A DNA stretch of 64,000 bases from Petrolisthes cinctipes (GCA_033782935.1 JAWQEG010000526.1:1079501-1143500), one strand, 5' to 3'; shown: positions 40,129-51,900, counted from the stretch's first letter. Made by a program: numbers and translations. Notes: generated by a model from the letters alone, not told the origin.

Positions 40129-43100
40129 ATGTACAGATCGCTTCTGAGACCCCAAAATATCGAATTTTTCGGGTGTTTTGAGCCTGAATTTGAGATATAA
40201 ACGAGTACAGAAGATGCTTGCACATATCGACTTTTGGGCACCTAAAACATCGATTTTGAGCATGTTTTGGGCCTGTAATTTGAAAATACTCTAACACGGA
40301 GTAGTCATGTACATATTGCTTCTGGGACCCCAAAATATTGAATTTTCGGGTGTTTTGAGCCTGAATTTGAGATATAAACGGGTACTGAAGATGCATGCAC
40401 ATATCGACTTTTGGGCACCTAAAACATCGATTTTGAGCATGTTTTGGGCCGGTATTTTGAAAATACTCTAACACGGAGTAGGCATGTACAGATCGCTACT
40501 GGGACCCCTAAATATCAAATTTTCGGGTGTTTTGGGCCTTAATTTGAAATATCGACTTTTTGGCACCTTAAATATCGATTTTTACCATGTTTTTAGCCTA
40601 TATTTTGAAAATATTCTAGCACTGAGTAGGCATGTACAGATTGCTTCTGGGACCCCAAAATATTGAATTTTCGGGTGTTTAGGGCCAGAATTTGAGATAT
40701 AAACGGGTACAGATGATGTATGCACATATCGACTTTTGGGCACCTAAAAGATCGATTTTCAGTATGTTTTTGGCCTGTATTTTGAAAATACTCTAACACG
40801 GAGTAGGCATGTACAGATCGCTTCTGGGACCCCAAAATATTAAATTTTCGGGTGTTTAGGGCCAGAATTTGAGATATAAACGGGTACAGAAGATGTATGC
40901 ACATATCGACTTTTGGGCACCTAAAAGATCGATTTTTAGCATGTTTTGAGCCTATATTTTGAAAATATTCTAGCACTGAGTAGGCATGTACAGATCGCTT
41001 CTGGGACCCCAAAATATCGAATTTTCGGGTGTTTTGAGCCTGAATTTGAGATATTAACGAGTACAGAAGATGCATGCACATATCGACTTTTGGGCACCTA
41101 AAAGATCGATTTTTAGCATGTTTTTAGCCTATATTTTGAAAATATTCTAGCACTGAGTAGGCATGTACAGATTGCTTCTGGGACCTCAAAATATTGAATT
41201 TTCGGATGTTTTGAGCCTGAATTTGAGATATAAACGGGTACAGAAGATACATGCACAGATTGACTTTGGGCATCTAAAATATCGATTTTCAGCATGTTTT
41301 GGGCATGTATTTTGAAAATACTCTAACACGGAGAAGGCATGTACAGATCGCTTCTGTGACCCCAAAATATTGAATTTTCGGGTGTTTAGAGCCTGAATTT
41401 GAGATATAAACGGGTACTGAAGACGCATGCACATATCGACTTTTGGGCACCTAAAACATCGATTTTGAGCATGTTTTGGGCCTGTATTTTGAAAATACTC
41501 TAACACGGAGTAGGCATGTACAGATCGCTTGTGGGATCCCAAAATATCGAATTTTTGGGTGTTTTGAGCCTGAATTTGAGATATAAACGGGTACTGAAGA
41601 TGCATGCACATATCGACTTTTTGGCACCTAAAACATCGATTTTGAGCATGTTTTGTGCCTGTATTTTGAAAATACTCTAACACGGAGTAGGCATGTACTG
41701 ATCGCTACTGGGACCCCTAAATATCGAATTTTACGGTGTTTTGGGCCTTAATTTGAAATATCGACTTTTTGGCACATAAAATATTGATTTTTAGCATGTT
41801 TTTAGCCTACAATTTGAAAATATTCTAGCACTGAGTAGGCATGTACAGATTGCTTCTGGGACCCCAAAATATTGAATTTTCGGGTGTTTAGGGCCAGAAT
41901 TTGAGATATAAACGGGTACAGAAGATGCATGCACATATCGACTTTTGGGCACCTTAAAGATCGATTTTCAGTATGTTTTTGACCTGTATTTTGAAAATAC
42001 TCTAACACGGAGTAGGCATGTTCAGATCGCTTCTGGGACCCCTAAATATCGAATTTTTTGGGTGTTTTGGGATTGAATTTGAGATATCGACTTTTTGGCA
42101 CCTAAAAGATCGATTTTTAGCATGTTTTTAGCCTTTATTTTGAAAATATTCTAGCACTGAGTAGGCATGTACAGATTGCTTCTGGGAACGCAAAATATTG
42201 AATTTTCGGGTGTTTTGTGCCTGAATTTGAGATATAAACGGGTACAGAAGATACATGCACATATTGACTTTGGGCATCTAAAATATCGATTTTCAGCTTG
42301 TTTTTGGCATGTATTTTGAAAATACTCTAACACGGAGTAGGCATGTACAGATCGCTTCTGTGACCCCAAAATATTGAATTTTCGGGTGTTTTGAGCCTGA
42401 ATTTGAGATATAAACGGGTACTGAAGATGCATGCACATATCGACTTTTGGGCACCTAAAACATCGATTTTGCGCATGTTTTGGGCCTGTATTTTGTAAAT
42501 ACTTTAACACGGAGTAGGCATGTACAGATCGCTTCTGGGACCCCAAAATATCGAATTTTCGGGTGTTTTGGGAATGAATTTGAGATATCGCCTTTACGCA
42601 CCTAAAATATCGATTTTTAGCATGTTTTGAGCCTATATTTTTAAAATATTCTAGCACTGAGTAGGCATGTACAGATTGCTTCTGGGACCCCAAAATATCG
42701 AATTTTCGGGTGTTTTGAGCCTGAATTTGATATATAAACGAGTACAGAAGATGCATGCACATATCGACTTTTGGGCACCTAAAACATCGATTTTGAGCAT
42801 GTTTTGGCCCTGTATTTTGAAAATACTCTAACACGGAGTAGGCATGTACAGATTGCTTCTGGGACCCCAAAATATCGAATTTTCGGGTGTTTTGGGCATG
42901 AATTTGAGATATAAACGGGTACTGAAGATGCATGCACATATCGACTTTTTGGCACCTAAAATATCGATTTTGAGCATGTTTTAGGCCGGTATTTTGAAAA
43001 TACTCTAACACGGAGTAGGCATGTACAGATCGCTACTGGGACCCCGAAATATCGAATTTTCGGGTGTTTTGGGCCTTAATTTGAAATATCGACTTTTTGG

Positions 43101-44847
43101 CACCTAAAAGATCGATTTTTAGCATGTTTTTAGCCTATATTTTGAAAATATTCTAGCACTGAGTAGGCATGTACAGATTGCTTCTGGGACCCCAAATTAT
43201 TGAATTTTCGGGTGTTTTGAGCCTGAATTTGAGATATGAACGAGTACTGAAGATACAGGCACATATTGACTTTGGGCATCTAAAATATCGATTTCAGCAT
43301 GTTTTGGGCATGTATTTTGAAAATACTCTAACACGGAGTAGGCATGTACAGATCGCTTCTGTGACCCCAAAATATCGAATTTTCGGGTGTTTTGAGCCTG
43401 AATTTGAGATATAAACGGGTACTGAAGATGCATGCATATATCGACTTTTGGGCACCTAAAACATCGATTTTGAGCATGTTTTGGGCCTGTATTTTGTAAA
43501 TACTCTAACACGGAATAGGCATGTACAGATCGCTTCTGGGACCCCAAAATATCGAATTTTCGGGTGTTTTGGGAATGAATTTGAGATATCGCCTTTACGC
43601 ACCTAAAATATCGATTTTTAGCATGTTTTGAGCCTATATTTTGAAAATATTCTAGCACTGAGTAGGCATGTACAGATCGCTTCTGGGACCCCAAAATATC
43701 GAATTTACGGGTGTTTTGAGCCTGAATTTGAGATATAAACGAGTACAGAAGATGCATGCACATATTGACTTTTGGGCACCTAAAATATCGATTTTGAGCA
43801 TGTTTTGAGCCTATATTTTGAAAATACTCTAACACGGAGTAGGCATGTACAGATCGCTTCTGGGACCCCTAAATATCGAATTTTCGGGTGTTTTGGGACT
43901 GAATTTGAGATATCGACTTTTTGGCAACTAAAATATCGATTTTTAGCATGTTTTTAGCCTATATTTTGAAAATATTCTAGCACTGAGTAGGCATGTACAG
44001 ATTGCTTCTGGGACCCCAAAATATTGAATTTTCGGGTGTTTTGAGCCTGAATTTGAGATATAATTGGGTACAGAAGATACATGCACATATTGACTTTGGG
44101 CATCTAAATTATCGATTTTCAGCATGTTTAGGGCCAGTATTTTGAAAAAACTCTATAACGGAGTATTCATGTACAGATCGCTTTTGGGACCCCAAAATAT
44201 CGAATTTTCGGGTGTGTTGAGCCTGAATTTGAGATATAAACGGGTACTGAAGATGCATGCACATATCGAATTTTGGGCACCTAAAACATCGATTTTGAGC
44301 ATGTTTTGGGCCTGTATTTTGAAAATACTCTAACACGGAGTAGGCATGTACAGATCGCTTCTGGGACCCCAAAATATCGAATTTTTTGGTTGTTTTGGGC
44401 CTTAATTTGATATATCGCTTTTACGCACCTAAAATATCGATTTGTAGCATGTTATGAGCCTATATTTTGAAAATATTCTAGCACAGAGTAGGCATGTACA
44501 GATTGCTTTTGTGACCCTAAAATATTGAATTTTCGGGTGTTTAGGGCCAGAATTTGAGATATAAACGGGTACAGAAGATGCATGCACATATCGACTTTTG
44601 GGCACCTAAAATATCGATTTTAAGTATGTTTTGAGCCTATATTTTGAAAACATTCTACCACTGAGTAGGCATGTACAGATCGCTTCTGGGACCCCAAAAT
44701 ATCGAATTTTCGGGTGTTTAGGGCCAGAATTTGAGATATAAACGAGTACAGAAGATGCATGCACATATCGACTTTTGGGCACCTAAAATATCGATTTTGA
44801 GCATGTTTTGAGCCTATATTTTGAAAATATTCTAGCACTGACTAGGC

Positions 44848-46190
44848 ATGTACAGATCGCGTCTGTGACCCCAAAATATTGAATTTTCGGATGTTTTGAG
44901 CCTGAATTTGAGATATAAACGGGTACTGAAGATGCATGCACATATCGACTTTTTTGCACCTAAAACATCGATTTTGAGCATGTTTTGGGCCTTTATTTTG
45001 AAAATACTCTAACACGGAGTAGGCATGTACAGATCGCTTCTGGGACCCAAAAATATCGAATTTTCGGGTGGTTTGAGCCTGAATTTGAGATATAAACGGG
45101 TACTGAAGATGCATGCACATATCGACTTTTTGGCACCTAAAAGATCGATTTTGAGCATGTTTTGGGCCTGTATTTTGAAAATACTCTAACACGGAGTAGG
45201 CATGTACAGATCGCTACTGGGACCCCTAAATATCGAATTTTCGCGTGTTTTGGGCCTTAATTTGAAATATCGACTTTTTGGCACCTAAAATATCGATTTT
45301 TAGCATGTTTTTAGCCTATATTTTGAAAATATTCTAGCACTGAGTAGGCATGTACAGATTACTTCTGGGACCGCAAAATATTGAATTTTCGGGTGTTTTG
45401 AGCCTGAATTTGAGATATAAACGGGTACAGAAGATGCATACACATATTGACTTTGGGTACCAAAAATATCGATTTTCAGCTTGTTTTGGGCCTGAATTTT
45501 GAAAATACTCTAACACGGAGTAGGCATGTACAGATCGCTTCTGGGATCCAAAAATATCAAATTTTCGGGTGTTTAGGGCCAGAATTTGAGATATAAACGG
45601 GTACAGAAGATGCATGCACATATCGACTTTTGGGCACCTAAAAGATCGATTTTCAGTATGTTTTTGGCCTGTATTTTGAAAATACTCTAACACGGAGTAG
45701 GCATGTACAGATCGCTTCTGGGACCCCTAAATATCGAATTTTCAGGTGTTTTGGGACTGAATTTGAGATATCGACTTTTTGGCACCTAAAAGATCGATTT
45801 TTAGCATGTTTTTAGCCTATATTTTGAAAATATTCTAGCACTGAGTAGGCATGTACAGATTGCTTCTGGGACCCCAATATATTGAATTTTCGGGTGTTTT
45901 GAGCCTGAATTTGAGATATGAACGGGTACAGAAGATACAGGCACATATTGACTTTGGGCATCTAAAATATCGATTTCAGCATGTTTTGGGCATGTATTTT
46001 GAAAATACTCTAACACGGAGTAGGCATGTACAGATCGCTTCTGTGACCCCAAAATATCGAATTTTCGGGTGTTTTGAGCCTGAATTTGAGATATAAACAA
46101 GTATAGAAGATGCATACACATATTGACTTTGGGTACCAAAAATATCGATTTTCAGCTTGTTTTGGGCCTGAATTTTGAAAATACTCTAAC
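44848..46190. repeat. Empty-site copy of the retrotransposon target locus
   Basis: This satellite segment is contiguous through the point where the element sits in the other copy. Its left part (44851-45038) looks identical by eye to 46304-46491, which abuts the 5' LTR (offset 1453). Its right part (45035-46190) matches 55255-56410, which abuts the 3' LTR (offset 10220), with three substitutions noticed by eye (near 45244, 45369 and 45547). The target CGCT is present once, at 45035-45038. It is therefore a paralogous or allelic pre-integration site. Confidence 0.9.
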
Positions 46191-46302
46191 TCCGTGTTAG
46201 AGTATTTTCAAAATTCAGGCCCAAAACAAGCTGAAAATCGATATTTTTGGTACCCAAAGTCAATATGTGTATGCATCTTCTATACTTGTTTATATCTCAA
46301 AT
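46084..46302. repeat. Perfect 107-bp inverted repeat (fold-back palindrome)
   Basis: The left arm 46084-46190 is normal satellite. The right arm 46196-46302 is its exact reverse complement by base-by-base reading. A 5-nt spacer (TCCGT) separates them. The spacer is the reverse complement of ACGGA, the satellite bases that would follow the left arm in an intact copy (56411-56415). The inverted piece is thus 112 bp copied from the opposite strand. After the right arm the sequence returns to direct orientation at ATGTACAGATCGCG, sharing ATG with the resumed copy. This is the only inverted satellite segment I saw in the window. Confidence 0.95.
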
Positions 46303-46487
46303 GTACAGATCGCGTCTGTGACCCCAAAATATTGAATTTTCGGATGTTTTGAGCCTGAATTTGAGATATAAACGGGTACTGAAGATGCATGCACATATCG
46401 ACTTTTTTGCACCTAAAACATCGATTTTGAGCATGTTTTGGGCCTTTATTTTGAAAATACTCTAACACGGAGTAGGCATGTACAGAT
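46303..46487. repeat. Short satellite stretch between fold-back and 5' LTR
   Basis: About one long monomer of satellite in direct orientation, apparently identical to 44850-45034. It includes the unusual GATCGCGTCTGTGACC and CGACTTTTTTGCACC variants. It is the left flank of the retrotransposon insertion, and it resumes in the array about 1.45 kb behind the point where the preceding copy stopped. Confidence 0.9.
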
Positions 46488-46491
46488 CGCT
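46488..46491. repeat. Target site duplication, left (CGCT)
   Basis: CGCT directly precedes the 5' LTR and recurs directly after the 3' LTR at 55255-55258. The empty copy has it once (45035-45038). Four bp is the usual duplication length for many Ty3/Gypsy errantiviruses. Confidence 0.93.
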
Positions 46492-46885
46492 TGTACAGTA
46501 CTGTATAAGAGGGTGTCACACACCGCTTCCCCACTTGAAGTAACAGAATCCAGATGGCCTTCTTACAACAACAGACCCAAGAAGGTAACCATTTTACCCT
46601 CCAATTTCTCACTTGTCATCCCTAAACTCGAGAGAGAGAGAGAGGGAGAGAAAGTAGAAAGAGAGAGAGAGAAGAATTGGGTGGAGCTTAGACCAAACTC
46701 CACCCCTTTTCAAGAAGATAATAAGAATAATAATATCTGAATAGACTTGGCATCTTCCAAAACAGAATGAATATAAACGGACCAGCAGAGCTTTAGTGAG
46801 GGACTAAAGATCAAAACAGCTAAAAGACATCTTCTCTGTACTCCATTAACATAAGACAAGAAAGGGGATACACTCCTTTAGTATT

Positions 46886-46891
46886 AATAAA
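46886..46891 (+). promoter_or_regulatory. AATAAA polyadenylation signal in 5' LTR
   Basis: AATAAA lies in a TATTAATAAAGTAAG context. The equivalent site in the 3' LTR (55079-55084) is the one expected to end the element's transcripts. The 5' site would have to be ignored or bypassed if it falls inside R. Confidence 0.6.
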
Positions 46892-47015
46892 GTAAGTTTA
46901 ATTTTACTTCCTGAAGTTTATTTCCTACCTTGACTGAACACCATCACAACGCCGAGCTCGCTACCTAATACAACAACCACAACAACAACCACAACCAACT
47001 ACATCTCCAGAGCAA

Positions 47016-47017
47016 GG
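47016..47017 (+). promoter_or_regulatory. Candidate 5' splice donor for env message
   Basis: GAGCAAG|GTAATG fits the 5' splice-site consensus well, with the cut between 47016 and 47017. It lies 45 bp before the end of the 5' LTR, ahead of gag. Joined to the acceptor before the env ATG it would give a subgenomic env RNA, as known for gypsy. Other GT sites in the leader (for example near 47616) fit less well. Inference only. Confidence 0.5.
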
Positions 47018-47061
47018 TAATGTACCATATTCTTCGAAGAGATCAAATTAGGACTGGTACA

Positions 47062-47691
47062 TTTTGATGGCAGCGGTGTTTTGCAACAAGGCAGATTGCA
47101 AGTAAAACTTCACAGGAGTACAGAGACTAACATTGTTCAAGGACAAGTTGAAGATTCTACTTGTAAATTCTCTCAAGTAATTTCTTCAGTGGGTAATCTT
47201 ACGACCTCTAACGAGGGAGATAAAACCACAAATTCTTCACCTACAAGAGGCACTTGCTTCAACATAACTGCAACTGACCTACAGAGAACCTCATCTACTT
47301 CACAGCAAACAATCATCACTTCATCACTACGGCGATCCTGTTACGTAAATTCTTTCGTAAGGACAACGCCATCACTCCATCACCTCCACGCTGACGCCTC
47401 CTTATACGTAAATTCTCTCGTATAAGACAAGTCAACGTTCATCATCTTCACTCCAATTACGACTGTTAGTGTGTTAGTGTGCGAGCTAACTAATTATCGC
47501 TTCGTCACTTCACGGTCGTCGCCCCTTCACCACATCGTCACCTCGTCAGGCAACACCTCAGCTCGACCTCGTCATCACGTCGTCATCGTCGTTGCAACTA
47601 CAGTCAACTAAAGTAGGTACACATTACATGTTACATTACATTATTTTTCACTTGTTCACGAACATGTTAGAAAGTTAGAGTTCCTCATTTG
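47062..47691 (+). other. Untranslated leader between 5' LTR and gag
   Basis: 630 bp with no ATG-initiated ORF of note. A frame open at 47081-47425 has only a TTG start and ordinary leader composition. The leader contains a related pair of ACGTAAATTCTYTCGTA motifs (near 47344 and 47407) and a CGTC/TCGTCA-rich stretch at about 47500-47600 that stands out from the AT-rich surroundings. By position it should hold packaging and translation signals. In Drosophila gypsy the leader also carries an insulator, but no such protein-binding site can be claimed here. Confidence 0.7.
47068..47085 (+). promoter_or_regulatory. Candidate primer binding site
   Basis: TGGCAGCGGTG begins 6 nt after the LTR end. 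A TGG start is expected for pairing with a tRNA 3' CCA. I cannot assign the tRNA with confidence. The 6-nt gap is longer than in many retroelements, so the call is tentative. Confidence 0.45.
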
Positions 47692-48963
47692 ATGTCTAAA
47701 CGGAATACTTTCACTAAGTTGAAGAAGAGCTTAGACGTATTTTCCCCCATTAAACATCCAAACGACCCAAACCTAACATTGAATACCACTACCAATGATT
47801 CATTGAGCTCCGGGCTAGAAAATTCATCCCCTGTGTCCCAAAGTCTTATTCCTGGTGCCGACACATACGAATCACCTTCTGCTTCCTCCATCCTATCTCC
47901 TTCTAAAACTCGATCTGGTATTCCATATCATCTTGTATCTTCTCCAATCATGGCCACTTCTCCACAATCTCCTAATACCTCTAACCCTACTCCTTCTAGC
48001 CAAACTTCACCTGCTATGCCTAACCAATTTCAAACAGTGAGAGTATTACCAACCCCCAATTATTTGAAGCAATATACGGGAGATGATCCACGATATGGAA
48101 TTCATCTCTTTTTGCGACATTTGGAGGATGCATTTTGTCAGGCAGAAATTAGCCAGGATATAGATAAGATTAGATTTGTGCGAGGTCATATTGCACCTGA
48201 TAGTCCCGCTAGTTACATGTTAACAGCAAGTGCTTTTTCTGACCCTGATAACTTAACATCATATGATACATTTAGAGAGTCACTCATAGATATTTTTGGA
48301 GATGGTCAGCTCCATGGGTCATTATCATGGGTACAAAGAATGGCTAAAACAACTGCAGATAACATAACTGCACATGATCCAGCAAAAGCACTTGCATTAG
48401 CAGGGTCCCTAGCCTTAGATGCCAAAGAATCATTAAAGTCCTCACCTTGGGTACAAAATGGGAATATTACCTTAGATAATACTATTAAGTTAATAGAGTA
48501 TGTCCAATTTACGTTGCTGTTAAAAGAAAATTATCGTTTGGATATTCCTAAACATTCATTTGGTCCAACTGACAAACTAATCAAGTTAGCTTCCAAACTT
48601 AGCATGAAAGAATCTCAGAACGTACCTCGTGCATTACATGTTGCTCCATCAATGGAAACAAAGACTTTCAATACTAGTGCCACATCAAATCAAGGGAAGT
48701 CACAAAGGAAATATTGTAAACATTGCAACAAAACTAATCATTATACCAGTGACTGTTATTTCTTACATAACTCTAGGGGGAATTATCAATGGAAACGTAA
48801 TAAGTATTCTTATACCAATAAATATTGTCATTTACATGAGTCCACTTCACATTCCTCAGATGAATGTGTGGTGCTTAAAAGAATGAAAGAAGAAATGCAA
48901 CGGAACACGAGGTACGAAACGAGACCACCGCAATATTCGAAATGGCAACATCCCAGAAAATAG
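47692..48963 (+). CDS. gag: Gag polyprotein of the errantivirus-like element
   Basis: 423 codons from the ATG at 47692; an in-frame TAG at 47668-47670 excludes an upstream ATG extension. Gag forms the particle shell and binds the RNA. The N-terminal part to about residue 115 is rich in Ser, Pro, Thr and Asn and looks disordered. The middle (about 120-310) has the aromatic and acidic helical pattern of a Ty3/Gypsy capsid region, starting near YTGDDPRYG. The C-terminus has a classical C-x2-C-x4-H-x4-C zinc knuckle at residues 342-355 and a second, variant knuckle C-x2-H-x4-H-x4-C at 379-392, followed by a basic tail. The stop overlaps the start of pol by 85 nt of shared open frame. The reading frame is intact. 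Confidence 0.93.
   Translation: MSKRNTFTKLKKSLDVFSPIKHPNDPNLTLNTTTNDSLSSGLENSSPVSQSLIPGADTYESPSASSILSPSKTRSGIPYHLVSSPIMATSPQSPNTSNPTPSSQTSPAMPNQFQTVRVLPTPNYLKQYTGDDPRYGIHLFLRHLEDAFCQAEISQDIDKIRFVRGHIAPDSPASYMLTASAFSDPDNLTSYDTFRESLIDIFGDGQLHGSLSWVQRMAKTTADNITAHDPAKALALAGSLALDAKESLKSSPWVQNGNITLDNTIKLIEYVQFTLLLKENYRLDIPKHSFGPTDKLIKLASKLSMKESQNVPRALHVAPSMETKTFNTSATSNQGKSQRKYCKHCNKTNHYTSDCYFLHNSRGNYQWKRNKYSYTNKYCHLHESTSHSSDECVVLKRMKEEMQRNTRYETRPPQYSKWQHPRK
48879..48963 (+). other. Gag-pol overlap with -1 frame change
   Basis: The pol frame is open from 48879, after a TAA at 48876-48878, so the two frames overlap for 85 nt. Pol lies in the -1 frame relative to gag, the arrangement used for programmed -1 frameshifting in gypsy-like elements. 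I did not find a canonical X-XXY-YYZ heptamer in the correct phase; the most A-rich site is AGAAAATAG right at the gag stop. An ATG at 48942 in the pol frame lies 22 nt before the end of gag, so another initiation route is possible. Confidence 0.7.
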
Positions 48964-51900
48964 TACGTCCCATAAACCCTGTCGTCGCCTCCACCGGTAA
49001 TGTACTATCAATCCCTGTACAGGTATTACATTGTAACACCTCCTTAATGATAGACACAGGCGCGGCAGTTTCATTGTTATCTGAAATTTCCTTTAAAAGA
49101 TTGTGCAACTTAAATCCACAGCGACATTTACATAATAAGATAGAGCCCATTGACATAGAATTGTCAGCCATAACAGGAAATAAATTACACGTCATAGGGA
49201 CGCTAACCCTTCCTGTCAGGTTAGAAAAGGGAACTAACCATATAAACATAAAATTCTATATAATACGGAATTATGATCTACCAACAGACGGTGTATTGGG
49301 ACTATCAGACATTATTAGGCAGGACATTATCATTGACCCAGGATATAAAATGATACGTTTCAAAAATAAATGTATTCCAATACAGGATTGTCCTGGCCTT
49401 TATTTACGTTCAAGTAACGTTCACTCTATTTATAATACAAATGATGAAAATGATTCCATTATCATAAAGGCTATTGCTGCATGTAATACTATATTAACTC
49501 CAAATTTCGTCCATGCATTGAAGGTAAAGCTTCCATCTCATGTACAGCCACATACTAGTGTCCTCTCCTTAATAGAGTCAGTGAAAATAAATAACCTGGG
49601 ATTAGAATCTACGTTAACTAATGTAAGTAATAATAATGTTGCTACTATCTATCTCTTTAATAAAACATCTACCAATATTCAGGTGAAAAAGGGAACATAT
49701 CTATGTGATCTGTACAAATGGAAGTTAGACCAAATACCACAAGGAAATATTGCATCGGTTCTTACCGAAGGGAATCATATTGACAGTCAGGTAAGGGAAC
49801 AACTTAGAAATTTTGTCCATGGTGGTGATTTTCCACTTTATCGTGATAATCTCATCGACATCTTAGCCACATATCGAGAGGCGATTGCCCTACCTGGTGA
49901 ATCCTTAGGAAAAACCGATATTATAAAGCATACCATTACCCTAACATCCCCTCACCCTATTTATACTCGAGCATATAGATTACCTCATAGTAGGCAGAAA
50001 ATGGTAAATGAAATGGTAAGTGAAATGTTGGATGAAGGCATTATTAAGAATTCTCACTCCCCTTATAACAGCCCTATGTTTTTGGTTTCAAAAAATAATG
50101 GTGAATTTAGACCAGTAATTGATTACAGGAAAATAAATAATGCTACAATTAAAGATAAATATCCCCTCCCTCTATTGAGAGATGTTTTGTCTAACATTGG
50201 TGAAACAAAACCTATGATATTCTCCACATTAGACTTAGTCAGTGGATACTGGCAAGTAGCATTGGATGATAAAAGTCAACCCATAACTGCATTTAGTACT
50301 CCCCATGGTCATTATGAATACACCCGTATGCCATTTGGGTTATGTAATGCTCCATCCACATTTCAGCGTATGGTAAATTTTCTTTTTGGTGATATCAATA
50401 ATGAAGTCATTGCTTATTTAGACGATTTGATTATTTTTTCAAAGGACGTGCCTTCACATTTAGAAACATTAAATAAAGTTATGCATAGGTTGCATCAGGT
50501 AGGCCTTAAACTTAAAATGTCTAAATGTCATTTTCTTAAACAGGAAATAAAATTTTTAGGACATACCATCAATAGCAAAGGGCTCCATACACAATCTGAT
50601 AAAATACGAGCAATGAAAGAATTCCCTACTCCAAAAAATGCAACTAATGTAAAGTCATTTTTGGGTTTATGTTCTTATTATAGAAGCTTTGTAAGAAATT
50701 TTTCCCAAATAGCAAAGCCCCTAAATAATCTCCTCAAGAAAAATGCAGATTTTGTATGGATGCCTGAACAACAGCTGAGCTTTGAATTACTAAAGAATAA
50801 ATTGGTATCAGCTCCAATTCTTGCATTCCCAGATTTTTCGTTACCTTTTATAATTTGTACTGATGCTTCTTCATTAGGCTTAGGCGCTGTCCTTATGCAA
50901 GAAATTGCTAAAGGTCAGTGTCAGGTAATTGCGTATGCTTCGAGAATATTAAATGCACAGGAAACTCGTTACTCTGTAACAGAACAGGAAACTTTAGCTA
51001 TAGTATGGGCACTTCGTACCTTCAGGGAAATCGTGTTGGGATATCCTTTACAAGTTTTTACAGATCACCAACCGATTATGGGCTTCCTGAAAACTCAAAA
51101 TCTCACGGGGAAATTGGCCAGATGGTATTTAACAATTCAGGAATTTCAACCGCATATTGATATTAAATACCTTCCAGGTCGATTAAATCATGTAGCAGAT
51201 GCTTTAAGCAGACATCCTGTTTCTTCAGTTTCTAAGTCACCCATAGACTTTGACTTCAATGCAGTTCGTATACATCAACAACAGGATCCTATGATAAAAG
51301 CGATAAATTACTCATTAAACTCAGGTGATGATTATAATGGTCAGGAATTACCTATTAGCATACATAACTTCTCCCTCCATGATAATGTTGTTTATAGGAA
51401 ACTTAGAAAACGTAACATACAAACTGATCAAATAGTGATACCACGATCATTGGTTCCCTCAGTATTAACCTTATATCATAATACAGCAGGACATCCTGGC
51501 AGAGATCGATGTCTGTCCACTCTCCGTACGAAGTACTATTGGCATACAATGAAAGTAGATGTGGAAACGCATATCGCCCAGTGCGAAACATGCAATGCAA
51601 ATAAGGGACATCCAATTGGACCAGCTCCATTAGGGGAATATCCAATGCCGAGTGAACCATGGGCAGTAGTAGGAATGGATTTACTCTCGCTACCACAGTC
51701 ACATCAGGGATCAAATTATTTATTAACTGTGGTTGATCATTTTTCTAGGTATCTGGTGGTAGCACCACTGAAAACGAAAACGGCTGAAGAGGTTGCACAT
51801 AAATTTATATCCAAATTCATATGTCCATTTACATGTCCCAAAATCATAATATCAGATAATGGTAAGGAATTTCGTAACAGTATCTTACAGAAGATATCTG

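Larger units (their letters stand above)
1..46190. repeat. Left satellite array of 177-bp and 147/148-bp monomers
   Basis: The whole stretch is head-to-tail copies of one AT-rich satellite. Spacing of the shared GAGTAGGCATG segment is 177 bp for long monomers (75, 252, 429) and 147 or 148 bp for short ones (429 to 576; 753 to 901). Monomers differ by scattered substitutions and a few small indels and fall into recurring subtypes. Block-wise repetition of several kilobases is laid over the monomer periodicity. No host gene, tRNA or other mobile element was found. The apparent minus-strand reading frames are a by-product of monomer lengths divisible by three. A centromeric or heterochromatic role is inference only. 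Confidence 0.97.
46492..47061 (+). repeat. 5' long terminal repeat (570 bp)
   Basis: Starts TGTACAGTACTG and ends GGACTGGTACA, giving TG...CA ends and a short terminal inversion (TGTAC/GTACA). It matches 54687-55254. I see one substitution (C at about 46930 against A in the 3' copy, in ACTTMCTGAAG) and one extra AG in a GA-rich microsatellite near 46629. It has a TATAAG sequence 12 bp from its start, a GA-rich tract at 46629-46676, an AATAAA at 46886-46891, and a CAA/ACC-rich tract near 46970-47000. The U3, R and U5 borders cannot be fixed from sequence. The 5' copy would supply the promoter. Confidence 0.95.

Noticed and set aside
338..46139. Many minus-strand ORFs of 60-361 codons in the left array
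   Set aside because: All encode the same repetitive peptide in different phases, several frames overlap at the same place, and they break wherever a 148-bp unit or small indel occurs. They are by-products of monomer length and composition.
46475..46498. Alternative 5' LTR start at the satellite TGTACAGATCGCT
   Set aside because: TGTACAG also occurs in every monomer. The match to the 3' LTR starts only at the second TGTACAG (46492), and the CGCT duplication fits that border.
46504..46509. TATAAG as the LTR TATA box
   Set aside because: It lies only 12 bp from the LTR start, leaving almost no U3. Possible but unsupported, so not listed as a promoter.
46280..46612. Minus-strand ORF spanning the fold-back junction and LTR
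   Set aside because: It is a chimera of satellite and LTR sequence in the wrong orientation for the element. The matching LTR part at 54601-54807 is equally non-coding.
47081..47425. 114-codon frame in the leader
   Set aside because: It begins with TTG, not ATG, has no recognisable domain, and sits where an untranslated leader is expected.
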